The notes under the pieces: generated by a model | What the model saw: the letters and a program-made list of their open reading frames with translations, nothing else | What the model was told of the DNA's origin: nothing | Database searches by the model: none | Shown: piece after piece, positions 1-10,480 of the stretch | How positions within the stretch are numbered: position 1 is the first letter of the stretch | Layout of the letters: each line of letters starts with the position of its first letter | Translations under genes and position numbers: made by a program | Origin: Euphorbia lathyris | Lineage: Eukaryota > Streptophyta > Magnoliopsida > Malpighiales > Euphorbiaceae | Length of the DNA: 64,000 nucleotides | Direction: 5' to 3' | Assembly (NCBI RefSeq): GCF_963576675.1 | Contig: NC_088918.1 | Coordinates: 58,609,501-58,673,500, forward strand

Positions 1-453
1 TTCCCTTTCTTCTTGTCTGATTGTGGCGAGCTGGTTACTTAGGGTCCTGCATGCCTCCTCGTTGGCTGCCATTCGGACGGATATCTCTTTTAGGAGAGTC
101 ATTATTCCTTCTGAGTACCCTGTTTGCCTGCCATAAAAATCAGAGTTAGAATGAGGACATGGAAGGGTATCCATGGGTGCCATGTAGGGCACCGGTGGAT
201 ATCGTGTATGCTCCTAATCGTAGTAGTTGTAAGTTGAGGGTTCAGAATTATACCTTTGATGATTACCCAAATAACTTACATTCTCACCTCTAGGTACGTA
301 ATAGTTGATGTGGCATACCCTACCGGGGTGATTCTGGCCGCATCTCTCGCAGAATGGTATCCTTGGTTGGTTATTTTGGTTGTATGAAGCCACAAGGAAG
401 TCCATTTTTGTGTTAAGATCGTTCATGGACGGGTTCGACGCTCTGTTGTCCAT
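1..453 (-). pseudogene. gag: Athila-type gag remnant with zinc knuckle, no capsid domain
   Basis: The frame opens with ATG at 453-451, about 150 bp after the primer binding site, and continues to the window edge with one in-frame TAG at 216-214. About 33 residues in lies a zinc-knuckle-like motif, CERCGQNHPGRVC. It is followed by a Tyr/Asn-rich linker and a helical stretch rich in Glu, Gln and Leu, as in the C-terminal part of Athila gag proteins. The capsid region that normally precedes the knuckle is absent, so this is an internally deleted or non-autonomous copy. The missing part could be restored only by comparison with a family member, which I cannot do here. Confidence 0.6.
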
Positions 454-603
454 AGTCGCTGGAAGAACGATCGAATTTAAGTAATAGTATATCAACAAGT
501 ATTTATGTATACAAGTATAAATGATATTAACAAAGAGTATATTCACAAAGAATGCCTAAACTAACAAGTCGACCTTTGGTTCGATATTACAGAGGAAATA
601 AAT

Positions 604-620
604 CCCCGGCAACGGCGCCA
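604..620 (-). other. Primer binding site, tRNA-Asp type
   Basis: The plus strand reads CCCCGGCAACGGCGCCA, the 3' end of plant tRNA-Asp including CCA, so the minus strand is its complement. It lies six bases from the LTR end, with the same six-base spacer (AGTTTT) seen in Athila-2. Confidence 0.85.
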
Positions 621-1581
621 AAAACTTGATGCGCCCTCACCTAACTCGAGATGAGAACTCACTAAGGGATAAGTGTACCCCGTCGTTATCAAGTAATAAA
701 TTTCTAGTTTAAGTCCAGGTTATCGTCCACAGGATTTATTTCTGCAAGTACCGAGCTACTCGATCTCGGATGTTATCTAGGCTTAGGAGGTTTTGAGTTT
801 GTTTGTTTTAATTAATCTACTCCTAGGTTGAATTATGCTAATCCTAGCTAAGTTATCTAATTCTAACTAAGTTATCTAATTCTAGCTAAGTTATTCTACG
901 CCTAACTAAGTTACTCTACCCCTAATTGATCTTTCATTAATGAAACTATTCGAAGGAACATGGTATGAACGATAATAATAAAGATAGATTATCAAGTCTA
1001 TTGAATAAAAACCTAATCTGAGTCACTTGTATTCAAGGCGATTAACCCTACTTACCCTCCTGAGGTTCCTAGCGCGTGATTCCCTAAGGCCGAAACTAGG
1101 TCTAAGGCTCAGTAAATTGGCGCTTAATCAACTAAGAGGTCGTCAATCTCCTAGGCTCTGACTAGGTCAGATTCAGCTCGCAATATGTGCCTACTAGATT
1201 TTGGGGCTTTTGAATGAGTTAAACCAATTGAATAAAGCGTAAGACGGAGATTAGACAAATAATCATAGAACAAAACAAGAGCTAAATTATTATTAAAGGC
1301 GAAGATAATTGTCACAAGATACAATAAGTCAAGTTCGGCAACTGTATCAAAGAGTACAAACATGGAAAGATAAAAGGAGATACAAAAATCCCTTTTAGGG
1401 AACCTGTTTACTCTGCAGCCGGTGACTTGATCTTAAGGACGGACCTTGATAATTCCTCGAGCAAAAGCTTTGAAGGAGCTTCAATGGAGGTTGAGGAAGA
1501 TGGAGAAGATGGAGAGGAATTACAAGGGGAAAGCTAAAATAATTTACAAAAACGAAAGATATCTAATTACAATGGAAAAAT

Positions 1582-1592
1582 CCTATTTATAG
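1582..1592 (-). promoter_or_regulatory. LTR TATA box, Athila-1
   Basis: Minus-strand CTATAAATAGG, followed by a GA-rich transcript start region. It lies about 120 bp downstream (minus orientation) of the hairpin array. Confidence 0.55.
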
Positions 1593-1710
1593 ACGCGTCT
1601 CGGGCCTCGTTTTGACCTATTTTCGTGTCCTAGTTGGTGTAGGAAGATGTGGGGCCGAACGTGGCTTCGTGGGGGCGGAATTGGTCTTTTTGACCAATTC
1701 TCGCAGGGCT

Positions 1711-1858
1711 GCTCGCCGAGCAGGGCCCCACGGGCCATTTCTGCTCGGCGAGCAGGCTCCTGCTCGGCGAGCAGGCCTCTGGCGGCCTGCTCGGCGAGCA
1801 GGCCACCAGGGGCCTGCTCGCCGAGCAGAAATGGCCCGTGGGGCCCTGCTCGCCGAGC
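1711..1858. repeat. GC-rich nested palindrome array in LTR
   Basis: Two 47-base arms (1711-1757 and 1812-1858) are inverted copies with a single mismatch. Both the arms and the loop contain repeated small palindromes of the type CTGCTCGGCGAGCAG. The array is much more GC-rich than the rest of the LTR and would form a large cruciform or RNA hairpin. Confidence 0.9.
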
Positions 1859-2260
1859 GTTTTCGCCCGAAGCGTGCTCAATTCAAGCTTGATGAGTTCC
1901 ATGCCCTTTTTCGTCCGAACTTACACCTGCACACGCATAAAAACTCCGGAAAACATTAGTCCAAAAGCCAAATTGATCCGTCAATCGCTTATTTTGAGCA
2001 AACGCTTCGTTTGGTGCGACTTTTGACGGACCAATTAGCTTCAAAAGATAACGGAATTCTATTATGCATGCTATTTCGGCCGTATTTGCCTAAATTGATC
2101 ATAAAACGAGTCTAAACGATGAAAAGTAAATAGAACGTTTCCAATTCCTAACTAACTCACACAAAAGCATTTAAATGCGAGAATTGCTCGCTTATTAACC
2201 AAATAACTCTAAAACCCGTCCTAAAACCGTACCCAAAGATAGGGTTTTTGACCCCTATCA

Positions 2261-2777
2261 GATTGCCGTCAAGAACATTCTTAAGTACTTGAGAAGAACT
2301 AAAGATATGTTCCTAGTGTACAGAGAAGGTGATCTGAAAATAGAAGGATTTTCAGACGCAAGTCATCTCACAGATGAGAATGATTATAAATCCCAATCAG
2401 GATACCTGTTTATCTTGAATGGGGGTGCAGTCAGTTGGAAGAGTTCCAAGCAGGGAAGCGTAGCTTTCTCTACGACCGAGTCAGAGTATATCGCAGCTGC
2501 GGAAGCAGCAAAGGAAGCGGTTTGGATTAGAAAGTTCATTACAGAACTAGGTGTGGTGCCTGACATTGTCAATCCCATTACACTGTACTGTGATAACAAT
2601 GGAGCCATTGCGCAAGCAAAGGAACCACGGTCTCATAATGCATCCAAGCATTACCTTAAGCGATACCACATCATTAGAGAGATTGTGGCTAGAGGAAATG
2701 TGAGAATAGAAAGAGTACCTACAGAGGACAACGTTGCAGATCCGTTGACAAAGCCTTTAACCCAGAGAATACATGAT
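2261..2777 (+). mobile_element. Ty1/copia element copia-1, piece 1
   Basis: Coding sequence for the end of pol, cut on the left by the Athila-1 LTR and on the right by the Tat/Ogre insertion (duplication ATGAT at 2773-2777 and 21720-21724). The reading continues at 21725, where the pol end, polypurine tract and 3' LTR follow. Confidence 0.85.
2263..2777 (+). pseudogene. pol: copia-1 pol: end of RT and RNase H, truncated
   Basis: This piece encodes the last part of reverse transcriptase (IAVKNILKYLRRTK-type motif) and nearly all of the Ty1/copia RNase H, which removes RNA from the cDNA hybrid. The catalytic acidic residues are visible in FSDASH, TESEYIAA and YCDNNGA, and the usual C-terminal motif DPLTKPL is present. 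There is no stop within the fragment, but 18.9 kb of Tat/Ogre DNA interrupts the end of the protein. The upstream gag, protease, integrase and most of the RT are outside the window beyond Athila-1. Confidence 0.85.
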
Positions 2778-3023
2778 TGTAGACACCGAGTCGGAGGACC
2801 TGTGACGAAAACCTGTAACAAGACGGTCGAAGCGGTTGGTTCCGGAAGTTTTAAAACAAAAATATATAATAAAAAAAGAAGGAGTTAGTGGGAGTCGCGA
2901 TTGTCGAGTGGACGGCTCGCGAGTGCTCAGCGACGTGGTGCGAACGCCTAGCGGCAGCCCACGCGCGTCCGACGACAGTCGGACGCGCACTCGGCAGCGC
3001 GGGGCGCACGCTTGACGTCCGCT

Positions 3024-3256
3024 GGGCGCGCGCCCCCGACGGCCGTTGAGCGAGCGCCCTACGACATGGGGCAAACGCCCAGCATAGGTGGGGCGAGCGC
3101 CCGACGTCCGTTGGGCGGACGCCCAACATCCGTTGGGCGTTCGCCCCACCAGGTTGGGCGTTCGCCCAACGAAAGTTGGGCGTCCGCCCAACATATGTTG
3201 GGCGTTCGCCCAACCTGCTTTGGGCGACGCCCAATTTTAATTGGGCGTCGCCCAAA
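3024..3256. repeat. Array of short GC-rich palindromes upstream of LTR TATA
   Basis: About eleven units of the form GTTGGGCG-NN-CGCCCAAC, spaced about 22 bp apart. Central bases vary (TT, GA, TC) while the arms stay complementary. The leftmost units are more degenerate. A matching array occurs in the 3' LTR at 19795-20027. Confidence 0.9.
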
Positions 3257-3262
3257 GTTTCC

Positions 3263-3293
3263 GGGATCCGTGCCTATATAAGGCACGAATCCC
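3263..3293 (+). promoter_or_regulatory. LTR TATA box inside an extended palindrome
   Basis: TATATAA (3275-3281) overlaps the loop of an inverted repeat with 13-base arms, GGGATCCGTGCCT and AGGCACGAATCCC, one mismatch. In the 3' LTR (20033-20063) the arms are perfect. It directly follows the hairpin array. Confidence 0.75.
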
Positions 3294-5502
3294 CATGCAT
3301 TTGGAAGGAAGAATTTTTGGAGCTTTCTCACTCTAGACATTTTTAGAGAGAGAAAGTCAATTTTTTGGAGAAAATATTTTTTTTTCCCAAAAAAATCCAA
3401 ATTTTCCAAAGTTGAATATTTTATCGAAAACACAAAAAACACCGGAAAATCACGATTCGCGGAATCAACCGACTTCGATTGTCAGATACCGATCTTGGGG
3501 TATTATCCGAGGACTAGACTCATTTTATTTTATTTAATTTATTTCCTTTATTTATTTATTTTTATGTTATAGTTTTATTTATTTAGTTATTTATCACGCT
3601 TTATTTAATTTTTCGTATTTATTTAATTTTCGTCTCGTGTTAAATAAACGTTCGGTTTTGTTTTGAAATAAAAACCTCGTTTTAATATCCCAATACGAAC
3701 CGTGATCCGATTCAAAGGTAGTTCGGGATTAAAAAACGTTGTAATTATAAATTTTCAAAAATTTTCTAAATAACGTTTTAAATAAAAAACATCGTTTAGG
3801 ATTCTCCGTTATAGACTATGATCCAATTTTGGTAGTTCGGGGATCCGAAATGATATAATAGATCTAATCTAAAGCTTTTGAATAAATCTGGAAAGTTGTG
3901 GACTGTATCTGTAATTCTGTATTTTCTGTCACTAATAGCTGTTTACCGACGGATTTTCCGTCGGTAAAACTGCTGGAACCTTAAATATCCATTTTTGAAC
4001 CTTTTGCTTACCTTTTTGACATTTCTTCTTAAATATATCTCTATTTAATTATGTAAAATATTTGATAAATATATTTTTGGTTTATATAATTATTATCTAC
4101 ATATTATATATCTACTCATGCTATGTTAAAAATTTAATTCCTATTGATTTGGTTTTGTAAATTATATATAAGTATATATGTGTAGTTTTTGTGACTTTTT
4201 GGGATGATTAATTGGTTTTTGGGTTATGATGTAAATATTATTTTTGAACTAAAGGTTATTTTCTATATTTATGAACCATGTTCATCATTTTACATGTTTT
4301 AATTAAAATGAAAGTATATTATATCCAATATTATTTTTGATTACTACTTCTACTCCTTAATATGTGTTATTTTCTAAATTTTGTATTATTACTACCCTTT
4401 TTGTATATATGTATATTTATGTATATTTACTCTATTTTCATACTTATATATATATATTCTTTCAAATGTATTTGGTTGGGTGAATCGAGATTAGATTATT
4501 AATTATTGTAATTATGTTCAAATAAAGGATAATTGAGTGAAAAAGGGAAAATAAAACACAAAAAGAGAGTTCAAGTTGCTTATTTAAATTAAAGCTTTTC
4601 TAGATATTCCCAAAGTGTAAATAATGTTTTCTTGTTGTTTTTAAACCGTTTCCTAAAATATCACGTGTTAAAACCTTAATTCGTTCCAACGACGGATTAA
4701 GCGAACCTTGTAATTAAAATTGCTTTTGTGAATAATGAAGTTTTGAATTGTTTTCCTAACTAAATGATTTTTGTACAAAATAAATCGACTTGTATGCTTA
4801 ATCACACTTTTAGATTAAAAATGTTTGCTCAACGTTTTCAAACGCTCGAGTTGTTCCAACGGCGATTCGAGTGAACGTCATTAATGGGGTTTTGAAACGT
4901 GCCTGAATCGTTCCAACGGCGATTAAGGTACGAACCATGTAAATAAACTTGTTTTTGGGGAATGAGATTAGCTTAGAGTTAGTGTATAGTCTAAAGCATA
5001 AAATCGCACTGTGAATAAATCAAATTCTTCCCCCCTCTCTCTCCTATGTATTTTAAATTTATGCAAAATGGGTGATTCTTTACTAAGATGGCTTTTAATG
5101 ACATGCTCAAAACGGTTTTCAAAGCGAGAAAGAAAAGGTTTCAAATGAATTTTAAACTTAAAGAAATATGCGATTAGTCCGTTATCGCCTAACACGCTGA
5201 GTAGGAGGCCGGTGGTTCATAACCGGGCGATGTCGGGGTGCCTAGTAGCCTTTCTCCGGAAAGGAGCTAGCCTTCTCGGCTCGTACCTAAGTTTTCCGAA
5301 CCCTCACCGGTCTCCCGCAAGGGATCGGTGTTCATTTTCCCATTCGTGGGTGGCGACTCTTCCATACTCCGAGCTCCGATCCTGCCGAGCAGCTTGATTC
5401 CACGATTGGTTGCTTTCGGCGCCAATCACCGCTTAAGTCGCCATGAAGTGTCCACCCCCCCGGTCCGCCCGGGCGAGGCCGTTCGGCACCTTGTCTAACA
5501 AG

Positions 5503-5520
5503 TGGCGACTCCGCTGGGGA
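5503..5520 (+). other. Primer binding site, probably tRNA-Arg
   Basis: TGGCGACTCCGCTGGGGA begins two bases after the LTR. As I recall, this primer type is described for Ogre/Tat elements as complementary to tRNA-Arg; the match to a particular tRNA was not checked. Confidence 0.75.
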
Positions 5521-7412
5521 AGCGAGAAATTTGATTCCGGAAGGCGTGTATTAAGCCCTTAACGGGGACGGATTGTATTATTTCTTTTCGTATGCATTCA
5601 TAAGCATTATTGCAAACCTTTTGGGTAATTTCCGCGAAACCTCTAGCGAGAGTCCATTCGTCGCTCGAAAGAGACTAGTGTAAGTTCCCCCTTACAGTAA
5701 GGCGCCAAAGGGTCCCCATCCATTCGTTAGGGGCGAATTTGTGCGGTCCTGTGAGGTCCCGCGATCAGCCGTGTCAGCATATAGTAGCCTTAGAAGTTGC
5801 CATAGGATTACCCATTACCATTTTTGATGTGATAAATGAATCAGTTCGTGTTTTCAAATTGCCATGATACGTGTCTAATCCTAAAACATGTAAAGAAAAT
5901 GAAACGATACGTTAATATATACTCTTAAACCGATATACAAACTACCCCAAAACACCGAAACGATTCGAACTAAAGACGACTTAGTCATCTCGTATGGATG
6001 AACTTGTGCGACCCGCCTGGTCCCTTTCCGTGTCCCGAAGAAGGCACATGTTCAGGAAATGCGTTATGACGTAAGCACGTATTAGTATGAATCGGTTTAG
6101 TATTAAGGATAGTTATATCTCGATTCAAAAGACTATATTGACAGTAGCCGTTGTTCACATTCTTTAAATACGTTGGGATAAAGCAAAATTATGACGAAAC
6201 GAAAACGAAGAACGTTTCTATTTTGAAAGACCCCGTTGTAACGTAAAGAGTTTTGCAAACATGGCCCGTCCCTTCCGAATAAAAGACGAGCTCTTACGTT
6301 ACGCCTTGTGTTGTTCTTAAGAGAAATGGATGTATCCGCAAAAGTGACTAAAGAAAATAAAAGAAAATGAAACCACCAAAATCATTCTGTATCTACGATA
6401 TGCATCCATCCCGAGGGTAGTTAAAGAAAATGAACCAATGCCGTTAAATACGTGCCTCGAGCTAGTGTATACGCCATTTAAAATCGTAAAGCCGAATTAA
6501 GCTAAAACTGCATAATTGCGCCATATGGACGAGGCTGTGGGTTTGACTAATGGCTCAATCATTTCGACCATTACCAAAACTACAAGAAGTATGGCCCGAT
6601 CTGCGTGTTTGCTTGACTCGTGCCTAACTGAAAGAGAACGGTAATATCCCTGCTTCGAATAAGCATGCGATTCAACGAAACGTTGATTTTCTATAACCAT
6701 GCTAGGATGATATATCCCGTAAATTGGAAGAAATAAAGAGTTGTTATTAGCCGGAAGATTATCGTGCGCTCAAATAAGATTCGCCGTCTTTTCACGTAGC
6801 AAAAACGAGCAAACGGATTCTTAACGCTAAAGACAAACACGTTACGCGATGAGTCCGTCCCTTAAAAGTGCTTTCATCACTAAATAAACACGTGGTTACG
6901 TCTCTCGATAGATCCAAAGAGATCCCGTCGTAATCCAAAAATCGAGACACGAACCCACGCGAATAAAAAGGAATGGGTCATTGTCAATAACGAATGATTG
7001 AACCAGAAGAATAACTCGTACCGCGTCTAAATCCGAGATACTCTCAAAAGGGAATCAAAACCCGAACGACTGCGTCTCGCGAAATAACAAAAGACGAGTT
7101 ATTCAAAAGGACAATCCATTTGGTCGATATCTTAGTCACTGAATGTTGATACGTTAAAACGAACTGTATTGTCTGATGGATGATTTACTTTTCCGCAATA
7201 ATCGACGGCATCACGCGTCCCCTAGATCGCAATGTGAGCCCCAAACCAAAATCCTAGGAAAGAGACTTGGACCATCGAGTGGGTGGAGGAATAAGGGTGG
7301 AAGAGAGATGTTGTGATACGTGTAATTAGACTGACGTTTGTTCTTCTTATCTTATATATCCGTAAATAATAAACGCACACACCACGAATCATGCATATAA
7401 AATCATGCATAC
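5521..7412 (+). other. Long leader of Tat/Ogre element, no gene seen
   Basis: About 1.9 kb between primer site and gag. Ogre elements often carry an extra ORF here, but no credible open frame is present; the longest frames are short and in both strands. No repeat or RNA gene was recognised. Confidence 0.6.
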
Positions 7413-10400
7413 ATGCTAATGGATGACGTTCGCGCAGACTTCATCATTAAGCGGTTGTGGTTTCGCGAGAGTAACCGGCTAGTCAGGCAGTTTGATCAGC
7501 TGCAGATTGACAGTTCTGAATCGGCAGTTGTGGCTTCTGAACCATCTTCGTCCGAGTATACTCAGTCTTCTGCCAGTATGTCTGCGACCGACGAAAAAGT
7601 GGCCGAATTGGAAAACTCTGTGAACAATATCAATGATCAGCTGGCCGCAATTTTGGCCCAGCTAGCTGAGCTGGCATTGAAGGATAACAAGAGTGGTAGT
7701 AAGCTTGCTGAGAATGAGGTAAACACTGGCCCCCACTTTGGGAACGAGGATGACTATCAGGATTATATCCAGAAATAGCTTGAGAAAGAGAAGGCTAAGG
7801 AAGAGGAGTGGAAGCAGCACATCACTTAGGAGGTGCAGGATCTGCATGGGGGAAGCTCCGGAAGTCAGGACTTTTATAATTTGAAGAATTGTTTGTCGGC
7901 AACTGCTTTGCCTTTGAAGTTTCGGCTCCCTGACATGAAGAAGTTCGATGGAACTGGGGATCCCACGGCTCACATGAATCAGTATGTTGCAGTGATGAAG
8001 CACACAATCCTGACTGAGGATCAAGTCCTGGGGCTGTTTAATACTTATCTGGAGGGGGCTACCCTCATATGGTTTCATGCGTTGCCGATGGTGACGAAGA
8101 GAGATTGGAAGGAGTTGGCGAAGTCATTCATCGCTTAGTATAGTTTCAACACTATGCTTGAGGTTACTCTAAAGGAACTGAAAAGCACTAAGCAACAAGC
8201 TAATGAGTCTTTTTCCGATTTTGTGAGGAGGTGGAGAGCCAAGGTGGCAGTTATGAAGCAGAAGCCGCTTGAGCAGGATCAGATCCGAATGGTAGTGGGT
8301 AACACATTGCCGTATATTAAGAATGAGCTGCGGTATATGCCTTTTACCGATTTCAATCAGATGTATAGCTGCGCCTTGACAGTTGAGGGGGACGGAGAGC
8401 CGAAGAAAGCTTATACCAAGTGGACGAAGTCTGGATATAGTGCCGGAGGGCCAAGTGCGAGTGCAGAATCTGCCGCAGTGAAAGTGCTTGATCTTAATGC
8501 TATCGAGAAGAGGCAGTTCGCCAAATTTGATCAGACCTACGCAAAAGTTTTCGAACGATTGCAGAAAAAGGGGTTGTTGAAAGCTCTTACTCCTTATAAC
8601 AAAGCTCCACCTTCTTCGCAGATACAAGCTAGGGGATACTGCGAATTCCACAGCGGTTATGGGCATACTATTGAAAACTATGAGAGGTTGAAGCACGAGA
8701 TCCAAGATTTGATTGAGGAGAAGAAGATAGCTGATCCTTCGTCGGCGAACCCTTCCACTAGGTGTAATCCACTGCCTAATCATAGGGTGAGCATGATCGG
8801 AGTCGGGCTGAAAGAAAGCATGGTTGTGGAATCCTTCGGGGAAAATGAAGAGGAGATGTTGGACTCCGATGAGAAGAGCAATGTAGGAAATGGTCTGTAT
8901 ATGTCTTTCCTTGGCAAAGAACAGGAGGGTGAACCGATGGATGAAGGGTTGGATGGTGGAGCACCGTATGACGAAGATAGTGCTGAAGAGACCGGGGAAG
9001 GGTCGTCTCAGACTATTGTGCCAGAATTGAGTCTATTTAGTGGAGGAGAGAATCCCGATGTGCACTTGCGTGAATATATGCACGACATGTTTGTTGAATC
9101 CTTCGGGGTCGACGAGATTGCTCAGTGGTTCCACCATTCGCTAGTAGGCGAGCCTTTGGGATGGTTCCACTCGTTGCCCGACTCCTACAAGCATGATTGG
9201 GAACGACTGTCTGATCTATTCCTAGAAAAGTACCAGAGAGCTAAGGACAGGGCCGCAGAGCGCTTTGCGATGCAGATTGGACCTATCAAGTGTCCGTTAC
9301 CGAGGGTCAGTAAGTATAATGGCAACAAGGATCCGATGGAACATCTTCACTTCTACTTGTCAGCCATGGGGCCTTTGGGTTTTAAGGAAGAAGAGATCAC
9401 TAGCCTGTTTTGCAATTCACTAATGGGGGAGTCGCTGATGTGGTATATGTCTCTCCCAATGCATATTAAGCGCGATTGGGCCGCGATGATGAAGAGGTTT
9501 ATCAAAGAGTATACAGTATGGATGCTTGCGGAATAAACATCGGACTCGCCCTCCTATGAGACACCTGAAGGGGTGTTAGCAATGCCTAGGTATGGTGGAT
9601 ACCGTGATCCTATTGAGCATGCAAGGTTATTCCGCAACTATATGTATGACGCCGGGTTCCCTCAATGTGAATTACATGAACATTTCCCGGAAACCCTCAT
9701 GGGAGAAGCCTTATTGTGGCACCAAGGCCTATCAGAGGAGGAAATGGGTCATTGGATACCGCTTAGGGATGCTTTTGTGGCGAGATATGAGATGTATGTT
9801 CCATGGACGGGATCCCTGGAAGATCTAGATAGGATCAGGAAATTTCCCGAGGAACCATTCGTGGATTACGTTAGGAGGTGGAGGCACCGCTACGAGCAGT
9901 GTTGTGAAATGATGAGTGATAAGGTGCAGCTCATGTGCATACAGAGAGGCGCAATTCCGTTGGCGGCAAGGAGGATGAGCAGAGTATCCCTCAGGGATTA
10001 TGATGATTTGATAGGCTGGGCTTTGTATGGATCAGCGGATCCCTTTTATTTGAATTCAAACGTTCCTCACGTAGTGGATCTGATGATTGTGGACATTTGG
10101 GAAAGTTCCTCGGATGAGGAGGATACTGATCGGAGGATTCCTATCAATATTTGGGATGAATCTGATGATGAGCCGGAAATCTCCGTCATGACAAGATCAG
10201 GTCGAGTGGCCGAGGGAAAGACACATATGGTTGAGACTGAGATAGGGGAAGGATCGGCTCCCAAGCCATATGACCAAGTCCTCGAGCAGTTGAAGAAAAC
10301 ACAAGCTAAGTCTACGGTGTGGGAAGTCCTATGCCATTCCAAGTACCACCGTGAAAATCTGATGAAGGAGCTGCAGAATTTGGTTATTTCTACCGATACT

Positions 10401-10480
10401 GAGCCGGCAGCGTTAGTAGGGGCAATTATGGCCCGGAAGAAGGCAGAAATCACGTTCACTGACGAAGATCTCCCAGAAGA
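7413..10480 (+). pseudogene. gag: Tat/Ogre gag with four capsid-like units
   Basis: One frame (interrupted by TAG at 7776, 7827 and 8136, and TAA at 9534) encodes an N-terminal coiled coil (ATG possibly 7575), a full retrotransposon gag capsid region (about 7905-8410), a knuckle-like CEFHSGYGHTIENY (8641-8682) in which the last expected Cys is Tyr, an acidic linker (about 8820-9010), and then three further capsid-like units (about 9025-9250, 9298-9536, 9573-10030). All units share DP..H, a later L.GE/A...W, and W......F...Y. The last unit again includes the Asp-Tyr-Val-Arg-Arg-Trp-Arg helix. The frame runs on into protease. Repeated capsid units are unusual; see findings. Confidence 0.8.

Larger units (their letters stand above)
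1..2260 (-). mobile_element. Athila-type Ty3/gypsy retrotransposon, 5' part (Athila-1)
   Basis: The element runs on the minus strand and leaves the window at its left edge. Visible parts are the 5' LTR (627-2260), a tRNA-Asp-type primer binding site (604-620) and the start of the internal region with a gag remnant. The right LTR end abuts copia RNase H coding sequence at 2261, so the element is inserted in copia-1. The target duplication cannot be checked because the other end lies outside the window. Lineage is inferred from the primer type and the gag zinc-knuckle region; no polymerase is visible. Confidence 0.8.
627..2260 (-). repeat. 5' LTR of Athila-1
   Basis: On the minus strand it begins TGATAGGGG at 2260 and ends GCGCATCA at 627, giving TG...CA ends and 1634 bp. 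It holds a GC-rich hairpin array (1711-1858) and a TATA box (1592-1582). No partner LTR is in the window, so ends rest on the TG/CA rule, the primer site and the junction with copia coding sequence. Confidence 0.8.
2778..5500 (+). repeat. 5' LTR of Tat/Ogre element
   Basis: 2723 bp, TG...CA. A long near-identical copy lies at 19547-21719. Relative to that copy it keeps about 551 bp (roughly 4628-5178) that the 3' LTR lacks. It holds a hairpin array, a TATA box inside a palindrome, and a long AT-rich 3' half ending in a GC-rich tail. Confidence 0.95.

Noticed and set aside
604..620. tRNA-Asp gene fragment
   Set aside because: Only the 17 bases of a primer binding site match; there is no tRNA body.
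2757..3442. Overlapping frames in both strands across the palindromes of the Tat/Ogre LTR (also 19523-20212 and 1612-1959)
   Set aside because: Symmetric GC-rich repeats lack stops on both strands; the encoded GRRP-like repeats have no independent support.
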